The notes under the pieces: generated by a model | Told to the model about the DNA's origin: nothing | Databases searched by the model: none | The model's input: the letters and a program-made list of their open reading frames with translations, nothing else | Made by a program: the position numbers and the translations under genes | Shown: positions 1 through 7,109 of the stretch, one piece after another | Layout: each line of letters begins with the position of its first letter | Numbering within the stretch: position 1 is the stretch's first letter | IMG/VR virus record: IMGVR_UViG_3300032287_002121 | Coordinates: 1 to 40,084 of that record | Direction: 5' to 3' (one strand) | DNA: 40,084 nucleotides | From: a virus

Positions 1-357
1 ACCTGTTTCGTAATTGTTATTAAACCAAATGTTATATCTTCTTTCATCACTCAATTCGTATTCGTAATAAAAAAGTATACCTAATGAACCATCCATCTTT
101 TCATAAACCTCAAAAGTTTCATTCGGTAAATCTTCGGGTTTATATTCTTCGTAATTAAAGAATTTCTTGAAGGGTCTTGCAACGATGTCACCTTTAGAAT
201 TAGTAACCAATCCGCGACATTGGATTGTAACATCGTCCCACAACTTTTCATATTGAACTCTTGGACCATAATTCCAAATAGTTAAATCGAGAGTTGGGTG
301 AGTTTGTTTATGTAACAACCCATCTTTATGATATTTTTCTAATGTCTCTAATTTCAT
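1..357 (-). CDS. RNA ligase, T4 Rnl1-like, N-terminal part (cut by window edge)
   Basis: The first 119 residues of a protein that runs off the left end of the window. Residues 47-68 (QCRGLV, then ARPFKKFFN) match the layout of T4 RNA ligase 1 before its active site. Residues 87-91 are KMDGS, the nucleotidyltransferase motif I, in which Lys87 would be adenylylated by ATP. The enzyme would join 5'-phosphate and 3'-OH RNA ends. The ATG at 357 overlaps the TGA of the upstream phosphoesterase gene in an ATGA junction, so the two are probably translationally coupled. Together with the kinase further upstream it suggests an RNA-repair cassette. The later motifs (Ia to V) lie outside the window, so the exact Rnl family cannot be settled. 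Confidence 0.85.
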   Translation of the reverse strand, partial: MKLETLEKYHKDGLLHKQTHPTLDLTIWNYGPRVQYEKLWDDVTIQCRGLVTNSKGDIVARPFKKFFNYEEYKPEDLPNETFEVYEKMDGSLGILFYYEYELSDERRYNIWFNNNYETG

Positions 358-1007
358 TTGTCAACGTTTAACATATCATCTGTGTGATGGTCATCTGCAC
401 CAAGTTCTGAACCTATTTCTCTTTTCTTCATATCGTTCAATATCTTCTTCAAATCATATGGTGCGAACTCAAGGTTACCATCCATACCAACATCCATTCT
501 ACGTCCATTACTATACTTTTTATGGTTAGGTAAGTGACAGTGTCCGTGAAGATGAACACGTCCTTTACGGAGTCCATTCCACGATGATATTGGATAGTGA
601 CACATTTCTATTGTTTCACCTTGGTATGAGAATTGTTCGAACCAATTAACACTTAGAAATTTATTACGGATATCGTCTCGGTTTCTCTCGATATGGTGGT
701 CGTGATTACCTAAAACTAAATGAATATTCTTACAGATTAATCTGTTATAGAATTCCTCTATTTGTTCAAATCCACCAAACGACCAGTCACCCAAATGTAT
801 TAATACATCATCTTGACCAACTAATTCATTGATGTTGTTTACAATTGCAGAATTCATTTTATCGATAGTTTCAAAATCTCTTGTTTGTGCTATCGGTATT
901 GAACCATCAGGCATTCTCCATTTGGTAGTTCCGCGACATATATTACTATGGTTATAATGCGTGTCGGATGTTATCCAAACCTTTATATGATTATCTATCT
1001 TTATCAT
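354..1007 (-). CDS. Calcineurin-like metallophosphoesterase
   Basis: A 217-residue protein with the full set of binuclear metallophosphoesterase motifs: D15-x-H17 (SDTH), GD at 73-74 (HLGDW), GNHD at 100-103, H137 (CHYP) and G-H-x-H at 155-158. It resembles the small stand-alone phosphoesterases of COG4186 in spacing. The substrate is not visible in sequence. Because the gene is coupled by ATGA to an RNA ligase and follows a P-loop kinase, a 2',3'-phosphatase role in RNA end healing, as in the central domain of bacterial Pnkp, is a reasonable inference. A general nucleotide phosphodiesterase role is the alternative. The start ATG at 1007 follows the terminator of the upstream kinase gene, so it likely has its own promoter. 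Confidence 0.85.
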   Translation of the reverse strand: MIKIDNHIKVWITSDTHYNHSNICRGTTKWRMPDGSIPIAQTRDFETIDKMNSAIVNNINELVGQDDVLIHLGDWSFGGFEQIEEFYNRLICKNIHLVLGNHDHHIERNRDDIRNKFLSVNWFEQFSYQGETIEMCHYPISSWNGLRKGRVHLHGHCHLPNHKKYSNGRRMDVGMDGNLEFAPYDLKKILNDMKKREIGSELGADDHHTDDMLNVDK

Positions 1008-1048
1008 CTACGTAAAAATACATATTATTATTGATATTACAAAATATC

Positions 1049-1077
1049 AAAAAAAATCCCCGAAAAAATCGGGGATT
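1049..1077 (-). terminator. Rho-independent terminator after the kinase gene
   Basis: A 9-bp perfect stem (arms 1055-1063 and 1069-1077, four consecutive G-C pairs) with a 5-base loop. On the minus strand the stem is followed by a run of eight T. It lies just after the stop of the kinase gene. There is no T-run on the plus-strand side, so it should work in the minus direction only. Confidence 0.85.
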
Positions 1078-1081
1078 AAAA

Positions 1082-1516
1082 TTATAATTTAACATTGAAT
1101 CGGTCTCTCATTTGTTCAACCTTTTCATCCGGTACCCCGTGTACGTTTTCATTTCCGTGACGATTCTCAACCACAAGAGTGTGAACACGATACTTGTATC
1201 TTTCGGCAATTTCAAAGTACTTCTCCATTTCCCATTCCTCGGTAAATGTATTTGCAACAACGATTCTACTGAATTCATTTTTCATTCTCTCAGCACATTT
1301 CAAAAGACAATCATTATGAGCCTCTTTCAATTTTGAACCGTCGAAATTGTAAATTCCTTTATCGGACATAAAGAAGTTATCCGCCGATAAAACATCGGGA
1401 TTATCACCTCTTACACATCTCAAAATAACCTCACCTACCGTGGTTTTTCCTGAACCAGGTACCCCTCGTAGTAAGATTAAATCACCAACATATTCTTTAT
1501 CTTCCATATTGTACAT
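1082..1516 (-). CDS. P-loop kinase, N4BP2-like (possible polynucleotide 5'-kinase)
   Basis: A 144-residue protein with Walker A GVPGSGKT at 18-25. It then shows the family pattern SADNFF, GxYNFD and AHNDC, the strand VVANTFTEEWEM, and a C-terminal HGVPDEKVEQM segment. This order is typical of AAA_33 proteins related to N4BP2 and to the kinase domain of polynucleotide kinases. The likely reaction is ATP-dependent phosphorylation, and RNA or DNA 5'-OH ends are plausible given the neighbouring ligase and phosphoesterase (inference). Two starts are possible: ATG at 1516, or ATG at 1507 (MEDKEY). A TATTTATA element sits 3 bases before the first and 12 before the second, which slightly favours the second. 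A terminator follows. Confidence 0.75.
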   Translation of the reverse strand: MYNMEDKEYVGDLILLRGVPGSGKTTVGEVILRCVRGDNPDVLSADNFFMSDKGIYNFDGSKLKEAHNDCLLKCAERMKNEFSRIVVANTFTEEWEMEKYFEIAERYKYRVHTLVVENRHGNENVHGVPDEKVEQMRDRFNVKL

Positions 1517-1529
1517 TTTTATAAATACC

Positions 1530-2069
1530 CTACAAAGATATAAAACTTGGTAATTCTAAATCCTTATCTGATACTCTTTTTTGACTATCCGGCACTTTCC
1601 AATCAATTTTTAGGGTTTCATCGTTGTAAACGATTCCACCTTCGGACTCCTTATTGTATTGATTATCAACCTTATATTGAAAGATTGCGTTAGTACTCAA
1701 TACCGAGAATCCGTGAGCACATCCCCTTGGAACAAAGAGTTGTCTATTCAAAGACCAACCCAATTCTACCTTAACAACCTCACCGTAGGTTGGGGAATTC
1801 TTTCTAATATCCACCACAACGTCCAAAACACGTCCTTGTGTACACGTTACCAACTTAGCCTGTTCATACACACCCTTTTGAAAATGAAGTCCTCTAATGG
1901 TCCCATAATGAGAATATGACATATTATCCTGAACGAACTCAACATCATACCCAACATTTCGATTAAAGTCTTCTTTATTGTACGGTACCGAGAAGAATCC
2001 TCTTTCGTCGTGAAATGATTCGTATGTGATAAGAAAACATCCATCGATGTCTGTCTTAATAAATTTCAT
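1530..2069 (-). CDS. rmlC: dTDP-4-dehydrorhamnose 3,5-epimerase
   Basis: A 179-residue protein of normal RmlC length. It has the family signatures F-x-D-x-RG at the N-terminus (HDERGFF), RGLHFQ with the catalytic base His62, a CTQGRVLDVVVDIR block at 76-89, VPRGCAHGF at 114-121 and the acid Tyr132 in QYKVDNQY. It converts dTDP-4-keto-6-deoxyglucose to the L-lyxo epimer, the third step of dTDP-L-rhamnose synthesis. RmlA, RmlB and RmlD are not seen here, so it either borrows the host pathway or makes a different deoxysugar. The most likely users are the glycosyltransferases elsewhere in the window. The gap to the next gene is 2 bases. Confidence 0.9.
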   Translation of the reverse strand: MKFIKTDIDGCFLITYESFHDERGFFSVPYNKEDFNRNVGYDVEFVQDNMSYSHYGTIRGLHFQKGVYEQAKLVTCTQGRVLDVVVDIRKNSPTYGEVVKVELGWSLNRQLFVPRGCAHGFSVLSTNAIFQYKVDNQYNKESEGGIVYNDETLKIDWKVPDSQKRVSDKDLELPSFISL

Positions 2070-2071
2070 TA

Positions 2072-2470
2072 TTACTTTGTTTTATTTATTGTTGAGTGAT
2101 GAGGTTTCATTGGGAACTCAGGTTTGTTTTTCTTTCTGGTTTTCACGAAAGGTTCATCGGTCTTAACGCCATCGAATTGTTTTGAGTTTCTTTTTTTCTT
2201 TGGTTTCAATTCGTCAGGATTGATGTAATCAAGTTCGGTTTCTCCGGGTTCAATATTCATTAAACCATCAACAAACTTATCCATATTAATGTAGTAGTAA
2301 ACAAACATTAAACTAAACAAACCAAGTACTCCCGATAAGATATTGAGAATTGTACTTGATGCCGTTAGTCCTGGAAATACAATGAATGTAAAAATTGCGA
2401 ACGTTCCGAAACCAACAAAGATTGGTGAAGATGTTTTCTGTGAGAAAACTTTTTTAAAAGTGTCTTTCAT
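2072..2470 (-). CDS. Small membrane protein, two predicted helices
   Basis: A 132-residue protein of unknown function. Two hydrophobic stretches (about residues 19-34, PIFVGFGTFAIFTFIVFPG, and about 42-62, ILSGVLGLFSLMFVYYYI) predict an N-terminal pair of membrane helices. They are followed by a charged, Lys-rich tail (about 75-132) with a KPKKKRNSK patch. No enzyme motif is visible. It is 2 bases from rmlC and in the same direction, so it is probably co-transcribed. A role in the host envelope is only a guess from topology. Confidence 0.6.
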   Translation of the reverse strand: MKDTFKKVFSQKTSSPIFVGFGTFAIFTFIVFPGLTASSTILNILSGVLGLFSLMFVYYYINMDKFVDGLMNIEPGETELDYINPDELKPKKKRNSKQFDGVKTDEPFVKTRKKNKPEFPMKPHHSTINKTK

Positions 2471-2519
2471 AGTTAGTAAGTTTTATTAAAATATATTAAA
2501 TAAATTTGGAATTTCCAAA

Positions 2520-2840
2520 TTATTGTTCGAATTTTTTATATGTCATCCCATAAAATCCGTAATTGGTGATTACCGATTCTTTGTCTCCCATTGAAACCGC
2601 AACTTCTTCTGTTGGGAATATTGCATCGACAGGACATTCGGGTTCACAAGCACCACAATCAATACAGGTGTCGGGATTTATGTATAATTGTTTATCGAAT
2701 AATTCCTCCTTCGACATCGTAGAAATCTCAGAAGCAATTCTATCAATATGAATTGGTCCATTGATGGCATCCACGGGACAAACGGATACACAACTGGTGT
2801 CCAAACAATTAATACATTTCTTTCCAATAATATATGACAT
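2520..2840 (-). CDS. Ferredoxin, FdxA-like with two iron-sulfur motifs
   Basis: A 106-residue protein with two cluster-binding motifs. The first is C9-x2-C12-x4-C17-x3-C21-P, followed by VDAI. The second is C59-x2-C62-x2-C65-x3-C69-P, also followed by VDAI. The x4 spacing in the first motif and the total length match the 7Fe ferredoxin (Azotobacter FdI/FdxA) family, whose clusters are [3Fe-4S] and [4Fe-4S]. The segment between the motifs (22-58) is longer than in FdI and contains an acidic helix-like stretch. It would be a cytoplasmic one-electron carrier. No reductase or redox partner gene adjoins it; the nearest oxygen-dependent enzyme is the dioxygenase at 38809-39375, far away. Cluster type cannot be settled from sequence. 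Confidence 0.88.
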   Translation of the reverse strand: MSYIIGKKCINCLDTSCVSVCPVDAINGPIHIDRIASEISTMSKEELFDKQLYINPDTCIDCGACEPECPVDAIFPTEEVAVSMGDKESVITNYGFYGMTYKKFEQ

Positions 2841-2849
2841 ATAATAATT

Positions 2850-3266
2850 TTAACTATCGAACCAAAAGACAAATCGAGGAACCATACCACGATTATCCAA
2901 TGATTTCATTATATCTAATACAAGATGATAATCGGTTCCAACAAACACATCCTCATCTTCATTCTTTAACATCTCCTCAATTAACATTTCATATTCATTT
3001 AATGATAACCAAGAGTGTGAATGATTATATTCATCATCCCCATTTGCTTCTCTAACTTCAAAACTTAGGTTACCTTTTGGTAATCCTTTTGGTCTCACAC
3101 CAAATTCTAATTCAGGGTTGTATCTAACTTGACCATCAGTTAAGTAACCAAATAAATTATAGTTTCTACCTAAACTAAGTTCTTCTGAAACCGCATTCCA
3201 TTGTGGTTCATCTCTTTTGTCATCCTTACTACGATACTCAATAAATCCGTGAATGTCACAACCCAT
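2850..3266 (-). CDS. Phage conserved protein with MGCDIH start, function unknown
   Basis: A 138-residue protein beginning MGCDIHGFIEYR and containing W-x-x-V and a GRNYNLFGYLTDG segment. This N-terminal pattern recurs in many phage hypothetical proteins, recalled from general knowledge and not searched here. The protein is acidic and has no signal peptide or membrane helix. Cys3 and His5 sit together at the very start, and a second charged cluster with His occurs at NHSHSW. A metal-binding role is possible but not shown. Its start overlaps the end of the upstream gene by 11 bases. Confidence 0.75.
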   Translation of the reverse strand: MGCDIHGFIEYRSKDDKRDEPQWNAVSEELSLGRNYNLFGYLTDGQVRYNPELEFGVRPKGLPKGNLSFEVREANGDDEYNHSHSWLSLNEYEMLIEEMLKNEDEDVFVGTDYHLVLDIMKSLDNRGMVPRFVFWFDS

Positions 3267-3852
3267 AATTCATTTTTTTTGATTGGTAAATTACTTTATT
3301 CATTATATTCGTTTCTTTCTTTATTACTTCATTAAAGAATATCCAATCATTTGGGTATTCCTTTTTTAAATTATCTAACAATTCTTTTTTTGTTAAATAA
3401 ATTCTGTTGTATTCAAAATCATACTCTTTTTTATTGTGTGGGAATTTCCCGTCGAATAATGTAGATAGATTTTTTAAATTTATAAACTCAAACTTTATTT
3501 TACTTTGAGTAATTTCTTTTGATAGGGTACTCCATAGATTTATGGACCAATGTTCCGCTTTATTTTTTTTAAACACTTCAATAACAGGTTTTAAATCTAA
3601 TTCGTCGAGAGTACGTTCTCTACAATACGTTAAGACTTCAGTATGGAATGCCGTTATGAAATGTTCTTCCGGTTGTCGATAAACAAAGTAATTTGTTTTC
3701 TCATTTCCCGTATAGTATTTTGTTAAATCATAATGTGAATCATACTTTGAAAATGCTAATGGTTTAGTATAGTCATAGAGCCATCTTGTCCCACTCTTTA
3801 AAGGAGCAAGAACGCTAACACCATCCCCATACCAATACCTTTTTAGTACCAT
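3256..3852 (-). CDS. Sulfotransferase-like protein
   Basis: A 198-residue protein. Near the N-terminus APLKSGTRWLYD resembles the 5'-phosphosulfate-binding loop of PAPS-dependent sulfotransferases (usually PKSGTTW). YFVYRQPEEHFITAF about 45 residues later resembles the strand and R-x(7)-S region that binds the 3'-phosphate, but the usual Ser is not clear. If active it would transfer sulfate from PAPS to a sugar or protein. The family assignment is by motif only. It overlaps the exonuclease gene upstream by 10 bases and the MGCDIH gene downstream by 11. A second, clearer sulfotransferase-like gene lies at 38315-38812. Confidence 0.5.
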   Translation of the reverse strand: MVLKRYWYGDGVSVLAPLKSGTRWLYDYTKPLAFSKYDSHYDLTKYYTGNEKTNYFVYRQPEEHFITAFHTEVLTYCRERTLDELDLKPVIEVFKKNKAEHWSINLWSTLSKEITQSKIKFEFINLKNLSTLFDGKFPHNKKEYDFEYNRIYLTKKELLDNLKKEYPNDWIFFNEVIKKETNIMNKVIYQSKKMNYGL

Positions 3853-4508
3853 CTTCTCAATACTTCAATTACATCCCAAGCATCTTCCAATGCGTTATGA
3901 GTAACGATACCTTTTATACCTGCACGTTCTTTACAAGTTGTTAAATTTGGTAATGACTTATCATTTTTCCAATCAACCATTAAGATTGCTGGGTCTAATA
4001 CTCTTTGACGAGTTCTGATTAACTTCTGCCACCAAGGTAATTCTTGTAAGAATAACTTATCAAATGTTCCAAAGTTCTTACCCGCAACATTCAATGTGAT
4101 TGGTTTCGTCTTTCCACCTATTGTAGGATACTCAACGCCATTTATGGTATTAACAAAATCACCGGGTCCTAATTCATATCCGAACCCATTTGCAAAAAGG
4201 AAACGATAAAATTCCGCAACCACTTCATCTTCTTTATAAAAATTATAATCAGAATGTGTGTTCATTAAATGTCTAGTCTCATCAGTCCCTTCAAGATATT
4301 CACCAATCATTGCAATGATTTCTTTGTTCATCGTGATTGCTCGTGGTGAACCGGCGATTTCATTTTGAAGAACTATCACATTGAACTTAGGACATTCTTC
4401 GTATGGTAACTTCTTTTCTGTATCTTCGATGATTGCACCGATAGATAGTACTTTGTGTTTTTCGTGGTCAAGACCAGATGTCTCAATATCAATTGATACG
4501 TAAATCAT
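3843..4508 (-). CDS. DEDDh 3'-5' exonuclease (DnaQ/oligoribonuclease-like)
   Basis: A 221-residue protein with the DnaQ-fold exonuclease residues: D7 and E9 in IDIETSG, D150 in NFGTFDKLFL, and H204 with D209 in HNALEDAWD. The His four residues before the final Asp-Ala makes it the DEDDh type. It would remove nucleotides from 3' ends of DNA or RNA using two metal ions. A 50-residue insertion-like region (about 80-130) lies between the first and third motifs. No polymerase is adjacent, so proofreading in trans, RNA turnover and DNA processing are all possible. The start ATG at 4508 overlaps the previous gene by 20 bases. Confidence 0.82.
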   Translation of the reverse strand: MIYVSIDIETSGLDHEKHKVLSIGAIIEDTEKKLPYEECPKFNVIVLQNEIAGSPRAITMNKEIIAMIGEYLEGTDETRHLMNTHSDYNFYKEDEVVAEFYRFLFANGFGYELGPGDFVNTINGVEYPTIGGKTKPITLNVAGKNFGTFDKLFLQELPWWQKLIRTRQRVLDPAILMVDWKNDKSLPNLTTCKERAGIKGIVTHNALEDAWDVIEVLRRWY

Positions 4509-4674
4509 TTTTTATGAAATTAAAGGTGTGAATAATAGATGTAAAAAATATAACAAAAAAAATCAATAATCCAAAATCCGTATTGACTTTTGGGTAAAAA
4601 ATGATGAACAATCCGGGTGATGCCATCACTAACAGTAGTTTGAGGAATTTACTTGTATTTTTCATAATATTCAA
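4489..4674 (-). CDS. Small membrane protein, two helices
   Basis: A 61-residue hydrophobic protein. Residues about 10-27 (LKLLLVMASPGLFIIFYP) and 32-52 (GLLIFFVIFFTSIIHTFNF) form two likely membrane helices with a short loop. No recognisable family. ATG codons at 4674 and 4665 are both usable. A Bacteroidota-type promoter lies directly upstream (4683-4711), right after a terminator, so this gene appears to lead a new transcript that reads into the exonuclease gene. Confidence 0.55.
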   Translation of the reverse strand: MNIMKNTSKFLKLLLVMASPGLFIIFYPKVNTDFGLLIFFVIFFTSIIHTFNFIKNDLRIN

Positions 4675-4682
4675 TTAAAATA

Positions 4683-4711
4683 CAAATATAAAATATATTC
4701 TTGAATAACAA
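4683..4711 (-). promoter_or_regulatory. Bacteroidota-type promoter (TTG-N18-TATATTTG)
   Basis: On the minus strand TTG (4711-4709) is followed after 18 bases by TATATTTG (4690-4683), matching the Bacteroidota primary sigma factor consensus TTG / TAnnTTTG. The ATG of the small membrane gene is 8 bases beyond the -7 element, which would give a leader of only a few bases. It begins where the upstream terminator ends, consistent with a transcription unit boundary. Confidence 0.6.
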
Positions 4712-4716
4712 AAAAA

Positions 4717-4736
4717 AACCTCACAAATGTGAGGTT
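4717..4736 (-). terminator. Terminator, possibly bidirectional
   Basis: An 8-bp stem (arms 4717-4724 and 4729-4736) with a 4-base loop. It is flanked by a run of A on the left (T on the minus strand) and by a run of seven T on the right. It stands directly after the stop of the 80-residue gene on the minus strand. Only minus-strand genes are present here, so that direction is the relevant one. Confidence 0.8.
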
Positions 4737-4743
4737 AATTTTT

Positions 4744-4986
4744 TTACATAAATAATTGATGTTTGGAATGTAGTTTCATAACGTGTTTACAATCAGGTAG
4801 ATTGTCCTTTCCTTCACACCATCTAATTGCTAAATTGGTTAGTAAAGATGCATCATCACGAGACATCGAAACCTCACTTTCTTTATTAGATTGGTAGTTT
4901 TTCAACATTTCATCCCAAGTATAGTCTTCAACTAATTTTACTACATTTTTAAGTTGTGATTCGGTAATTGCTATTTTCTTCGACAT
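4744..4986 (-). CDS. Small protein with ITESQL N-terminal motif
   Basis: An 80-residue protein beginning MSKKIAITESQLKNVVKLV. Short N-terminal helices of the form (L/I)TESQL(K/R)..V recur in unrelated phage proteins of this kind, from general familiarity. The rest is a helical, charged protein with two Cys (ending RWCEG and PDCKHV) that could form a disulfide or bind metal. Function is unknown. It is followed by a strong terminator and preceded by a 433-residue unknown whose N-terminus has a similar helix, so it may be a virion-associated protein (weak inference). Confidence 0.6.
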   Translation of the reverse strand: MSKKIAITESQLKNVVKLVEDYTWDEMLKNYQSNKESEVSMSRDDASLLTNLAIRWCEGKDNLPDCKHVMKLHSKHQLFM

Positions 4987-5015
4987 TTTAATATATATTT
5001 TTTTATAATATTATG

Positions 5016-6317
5016 TTAATCAACGTTAGTAACCTCATTTGGTTCAAATAATAATTTCTCAAGGACACTATCAGGGTTAACCTCTAAAATTTTAGAAGTT
5101 AGCTCTTGGAATAATTCTAAATATAATTGTTTAAATATGTCCAAATTCTGAATACAATTCATTGAATTTGAGTCCATATCACCAAGTGGGTATGTTACAC
5201 TCGCTCTAATTGGGTCAAATAAATTTCCTCTTTTAGATGCAAATGTTTGTTGGACTGTTCTAACCGAATTTGTTGCAGTGAATATTGCATTTAATTTATA
5301 AACATCACCTGTAACGTTTCCGATAACAGTTAAGTCAGAAATAACATTAAAAGCTTTTTCACCTTTTTGAACCGCTTGTTTATATAATTTTAAAATTGGG
5401 GTTAATTCAAATTGTGATTTATCATATGCTCTTTGTTGTGGGTCCCACTTTCCACCTGAATAAACTTGACCAGCATAATTTCTCACCATTTTACTTGGGT
5501 CGGGTCTTTTACCTTTTGGTTTTGCACCAGTCTCTAATGACATTCTAAAATCAAGAATTTTTTCAATTGCGTCTTGAATATCGTTATCATCTCTAACAGT
5601 ATGGTAGTTGAAATATATTTCGGGTCCACAAAACTTAGATTCTTTTTCTCTGTATGGAGATAAAATATTAATGTTTGATGTTGGTTCGGTAAAAGTTGAT
5701 TCCCCTTTTAATTCAGGAATTCCACATTTATCTAAATGTGTTATTATACTTTTTTGATTAAAGAACGCATTAATTAATGGATTAACAAGTGTTCTTTTAG
5801 CCATAGAATCATTTTTACTTAATCCAAGTCTTTCTCTTACTTTGGCTCTTTGTTCCTCATCTTCTTTATCCCAACCAAATTTCTTTTGTCTAGCAGCCAA
5901 TTTATCAATTCTTCTATCCACCTTTACCTCTGTGTCAACAGGACCTTCGTAACTTGTACCATACTTTGGTGTCCTTGGTGGGAATTTAAATGTATTGATT
6001 ACATTATCACTTCCATCAATCTCAACATATCTTGTTTCTCGTTTTCCATTTTCCAAATTAAGGAATGGTACTAATCTGTGTTCTAATGGACCGGTTCTCA
6101 CCGTATGAGACTTAATGACGCCCGGTTCTAATTGCTCACCCGTCTTTGAATCAATAGCATTTACAGGAATTCCTCTTATAGAATCCACGTTAAATGTCAT
6201 TTGTTGAGGTAATTCAGAGGGTGCCCACATAGCATTGAGGGCCATTTCCGATAACTCATATCCTTGAACCTCTTCAAGTATGAGTCTAGATATAAATTCT
6301 TTAGTTAAAAATTCCAT
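5016..6317 (-). CDS. Large unknown protein, possibly virion-associated
   Basis: A 433-residue protein with no recognised domain. It begins MEFLTKEFISRLILEEVQ, an N-terminal helix similar in style to those of the neighbouring 80-residue and lysin genes. The middle (about 110-170) is strongly charged (Lys, Arg, Glu), and the C-terminal third is richer in beta-type, Thr and Asn segments (for example VIGNVTGDVYKLNAIFTATN). It has no signal peptide or membrane helix. The size, the N-terminal motif and the closeness to a tail-type lysin would fit a structural or prohead protein, but that is inference. A TATTTATA element lies 18 bases before the ATG at 6317. Confidence 0.65.
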   Translation of the reverse strand: MEFLTKEFISRLILEEVQGYELSEMALNAMWAPSELPQQMTFNVDSIRGIPVNAIDSKTGEQLEPGVIKSHTVRTGPLEHRLVPFLNLENGKRETRYVEIDGSDNVINTFKFPPRTPKYGTSYEGPVDTEVKVDRRIDKLAARQKKFGWDKEDEEQRAKVRERLGLSKNDSMAKRTLVNPLINAFFNQKSIITHLDKCGIPELKGESTFTEPTSNINILSPYREKESKFCGPEIYFNYHTVRDDNDIQDAIEKILDFRMSLETGAKPKGKRPDPSKMVRNYAGQVYSGGKWDPQQRAYDKSQFELTPILKLYKQAVQKGEKAFNVISDLTVIGNVTGDVYKLNAIFTATNSVRTVQQTFASKRGNLFDPIRASVTYPLGDMDSNSMNCIQNLDIFKQLYLELFQELTSKILEVNPDSVLEKLLFEPNEVTNVD

Positions 6318-6390
6318 TATGTTTTGGTTTTATTCTATAAATATACCAAAACGTACTTTAATTCTTTATATTAGTAAAGCTATAGGAACT

Positions 6391-6537
6391 TTATTTCTTT
6401 TTCTTAAATAGGTCTGATAGTTTTTTACCCGGTTTTAGGATTCTACCAGTTTTTTCGTCCATCGTAGGAGCTCTGTAGATTTCAAAAGCGGTCCATAGAC
6501 CTACTACTATCATACCAATTCCAATGTAGAAAAACAT
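6391..6537 (-). CDS. 48-residue membrane protein
   Basis: A short gene read directly from the sequence: ATG at 6537 and TAA at 6391-6393, giving 48 residues. It starts MFFYIGIGMIVVGLWTAF, a single strong membrane helix, followed by EIYRAPTMDEK and a basic tail ending in KKKK. Positive charge after the helix predicts N-out, C-in topology. It begins 2 bases after the end of the next membrane-anchored gene (6540-6812) and looks like its operon partner. No homologue is recognised. The 73 bases between its stop side and the gene at 6317 hold only a promoter-like element. Confidence 0.6.
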   Translation of the reverse strand: MFFYIGIGMIVVGLWTAFEIYRAPTMDEKTGRILKPGKKLSDLFKKKK

Positions 6538-6539
6538 AG

Positions 6540-6812
6540 TTATTCGGTTTCGTGATTAAGATAATTCTCGTATTCGAGTTGGAGGTTTTTGTGTTTTTCG
6601 AAGAAAAAGTCTCGTGTGAGTTCGTGTCTACCCACTTCAATAGACATAATGAATAGTTCATCGTGTAAACTATCATTTTTCATTCCGAGCTCATTTATTG
6701 TGGATTTTTGCTCTTCGATAGTTGATATGTTATTGTTCCACATAACTGTTACCCACAATAAGGTTAATGTTAATAACACAACAACACCTTTTAATTTAGT
6801 TTCTATTTTCAT
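6540..6812 (-). CDS. Membrane-anchored coiled-coil protein
   Basis: A 90-residue protein with one N-terminal membrane helix (about residues 8-24, GVVVLLTLTLLWVTVMW). A long charged helix follows (about 30-88, STIEEQKSTINELG and on) with heptad-like spacing of Leu and Ile. This inner-membrane spanin or holin-accessory topology is common in phage lysis regions, and the gene lies about 350 bases before a cell-wall hydrolase gene. No lysis motif is conserved enough to name it. The gap to the upstream gene is 2 bases. Confidence 0.55.
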   Translation of the reverse strand: MKIETKLKGVVVLLTLTLLWVTVMWNNNISTIEEQKSTINELGMKNDSLHDELFIMSIEVGRHELTRDFFFEKHKNLQLEYENYLNHETE

Positions 6813-6814
6813 AG

Positions 6815-7105
6815 TTATTTAATTTTCCAAAATTGCCACCATTTTTTCTCTTTAGGTGGTAAACATTGTGAGAATGGGTTATCACCGAATGACACCTTAC
6901 CATAGTATTTTGATGTCAACATATTTAAAAAAACCTCGTGGTACTTTTCAGGTATCGTACTGAAGTCCGCGGTTATTTTAACATCCAACGTTATGTCTTC
7001 AGTATTGTCTGTCAGAAGTATTGTGTTTCTTAATTCGACAGGTTTTGACGTGGTCACACCAATGTGGTCACCTTGTCCTATGTGTCTTAAATCGAAATTA
7101 TTCAT
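6815..7105 (-). CDS. Unknown small protein with Trp-rich tail
   Basis: A 96-residue soluble protein of unknown function. It reads as beta-rich in the middle (ITLDVKITADFSTIPEKYHEVF) and ends with an aromatic basic tail, EKKWWQFWKIK. Such WWxFWK tails occur on several small phage proteins and may contact membrane or partner proteins. The ATG at 7105 is only 4 bases after a strong promoter -7 element, suggesting an almost leaderless mRNA. The gene is the first of a three-gene unit with the two membrane proteins downstream. Confidence 0.65.
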   Translation of the reverse strand: MNNFDLRHIGQGDHIGVTTSKPVELRNTILLTDNTEDITLDVKITADFSTIPEKYHEVFLNMLTSKYYGKVSFGDNPFSQCLPPKEKKWWQFWKIK

Positions 7106-7109
7106 AAGT

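Noticed and set aside
81-269. Open frame of 62 residues on the minus strand
   Set aside because: It lies in another frame of the RNA ligase gene, whose frame 1-357 has clear conserved motifs.
2503-2521. AT-rich 8-bp inverted repeat at the end of the ferredoxin gene, considered as a terminator
   Set aside because: The stem has only two G-C pairs, and the minus-strand sequence after it is not a continuous T-run.
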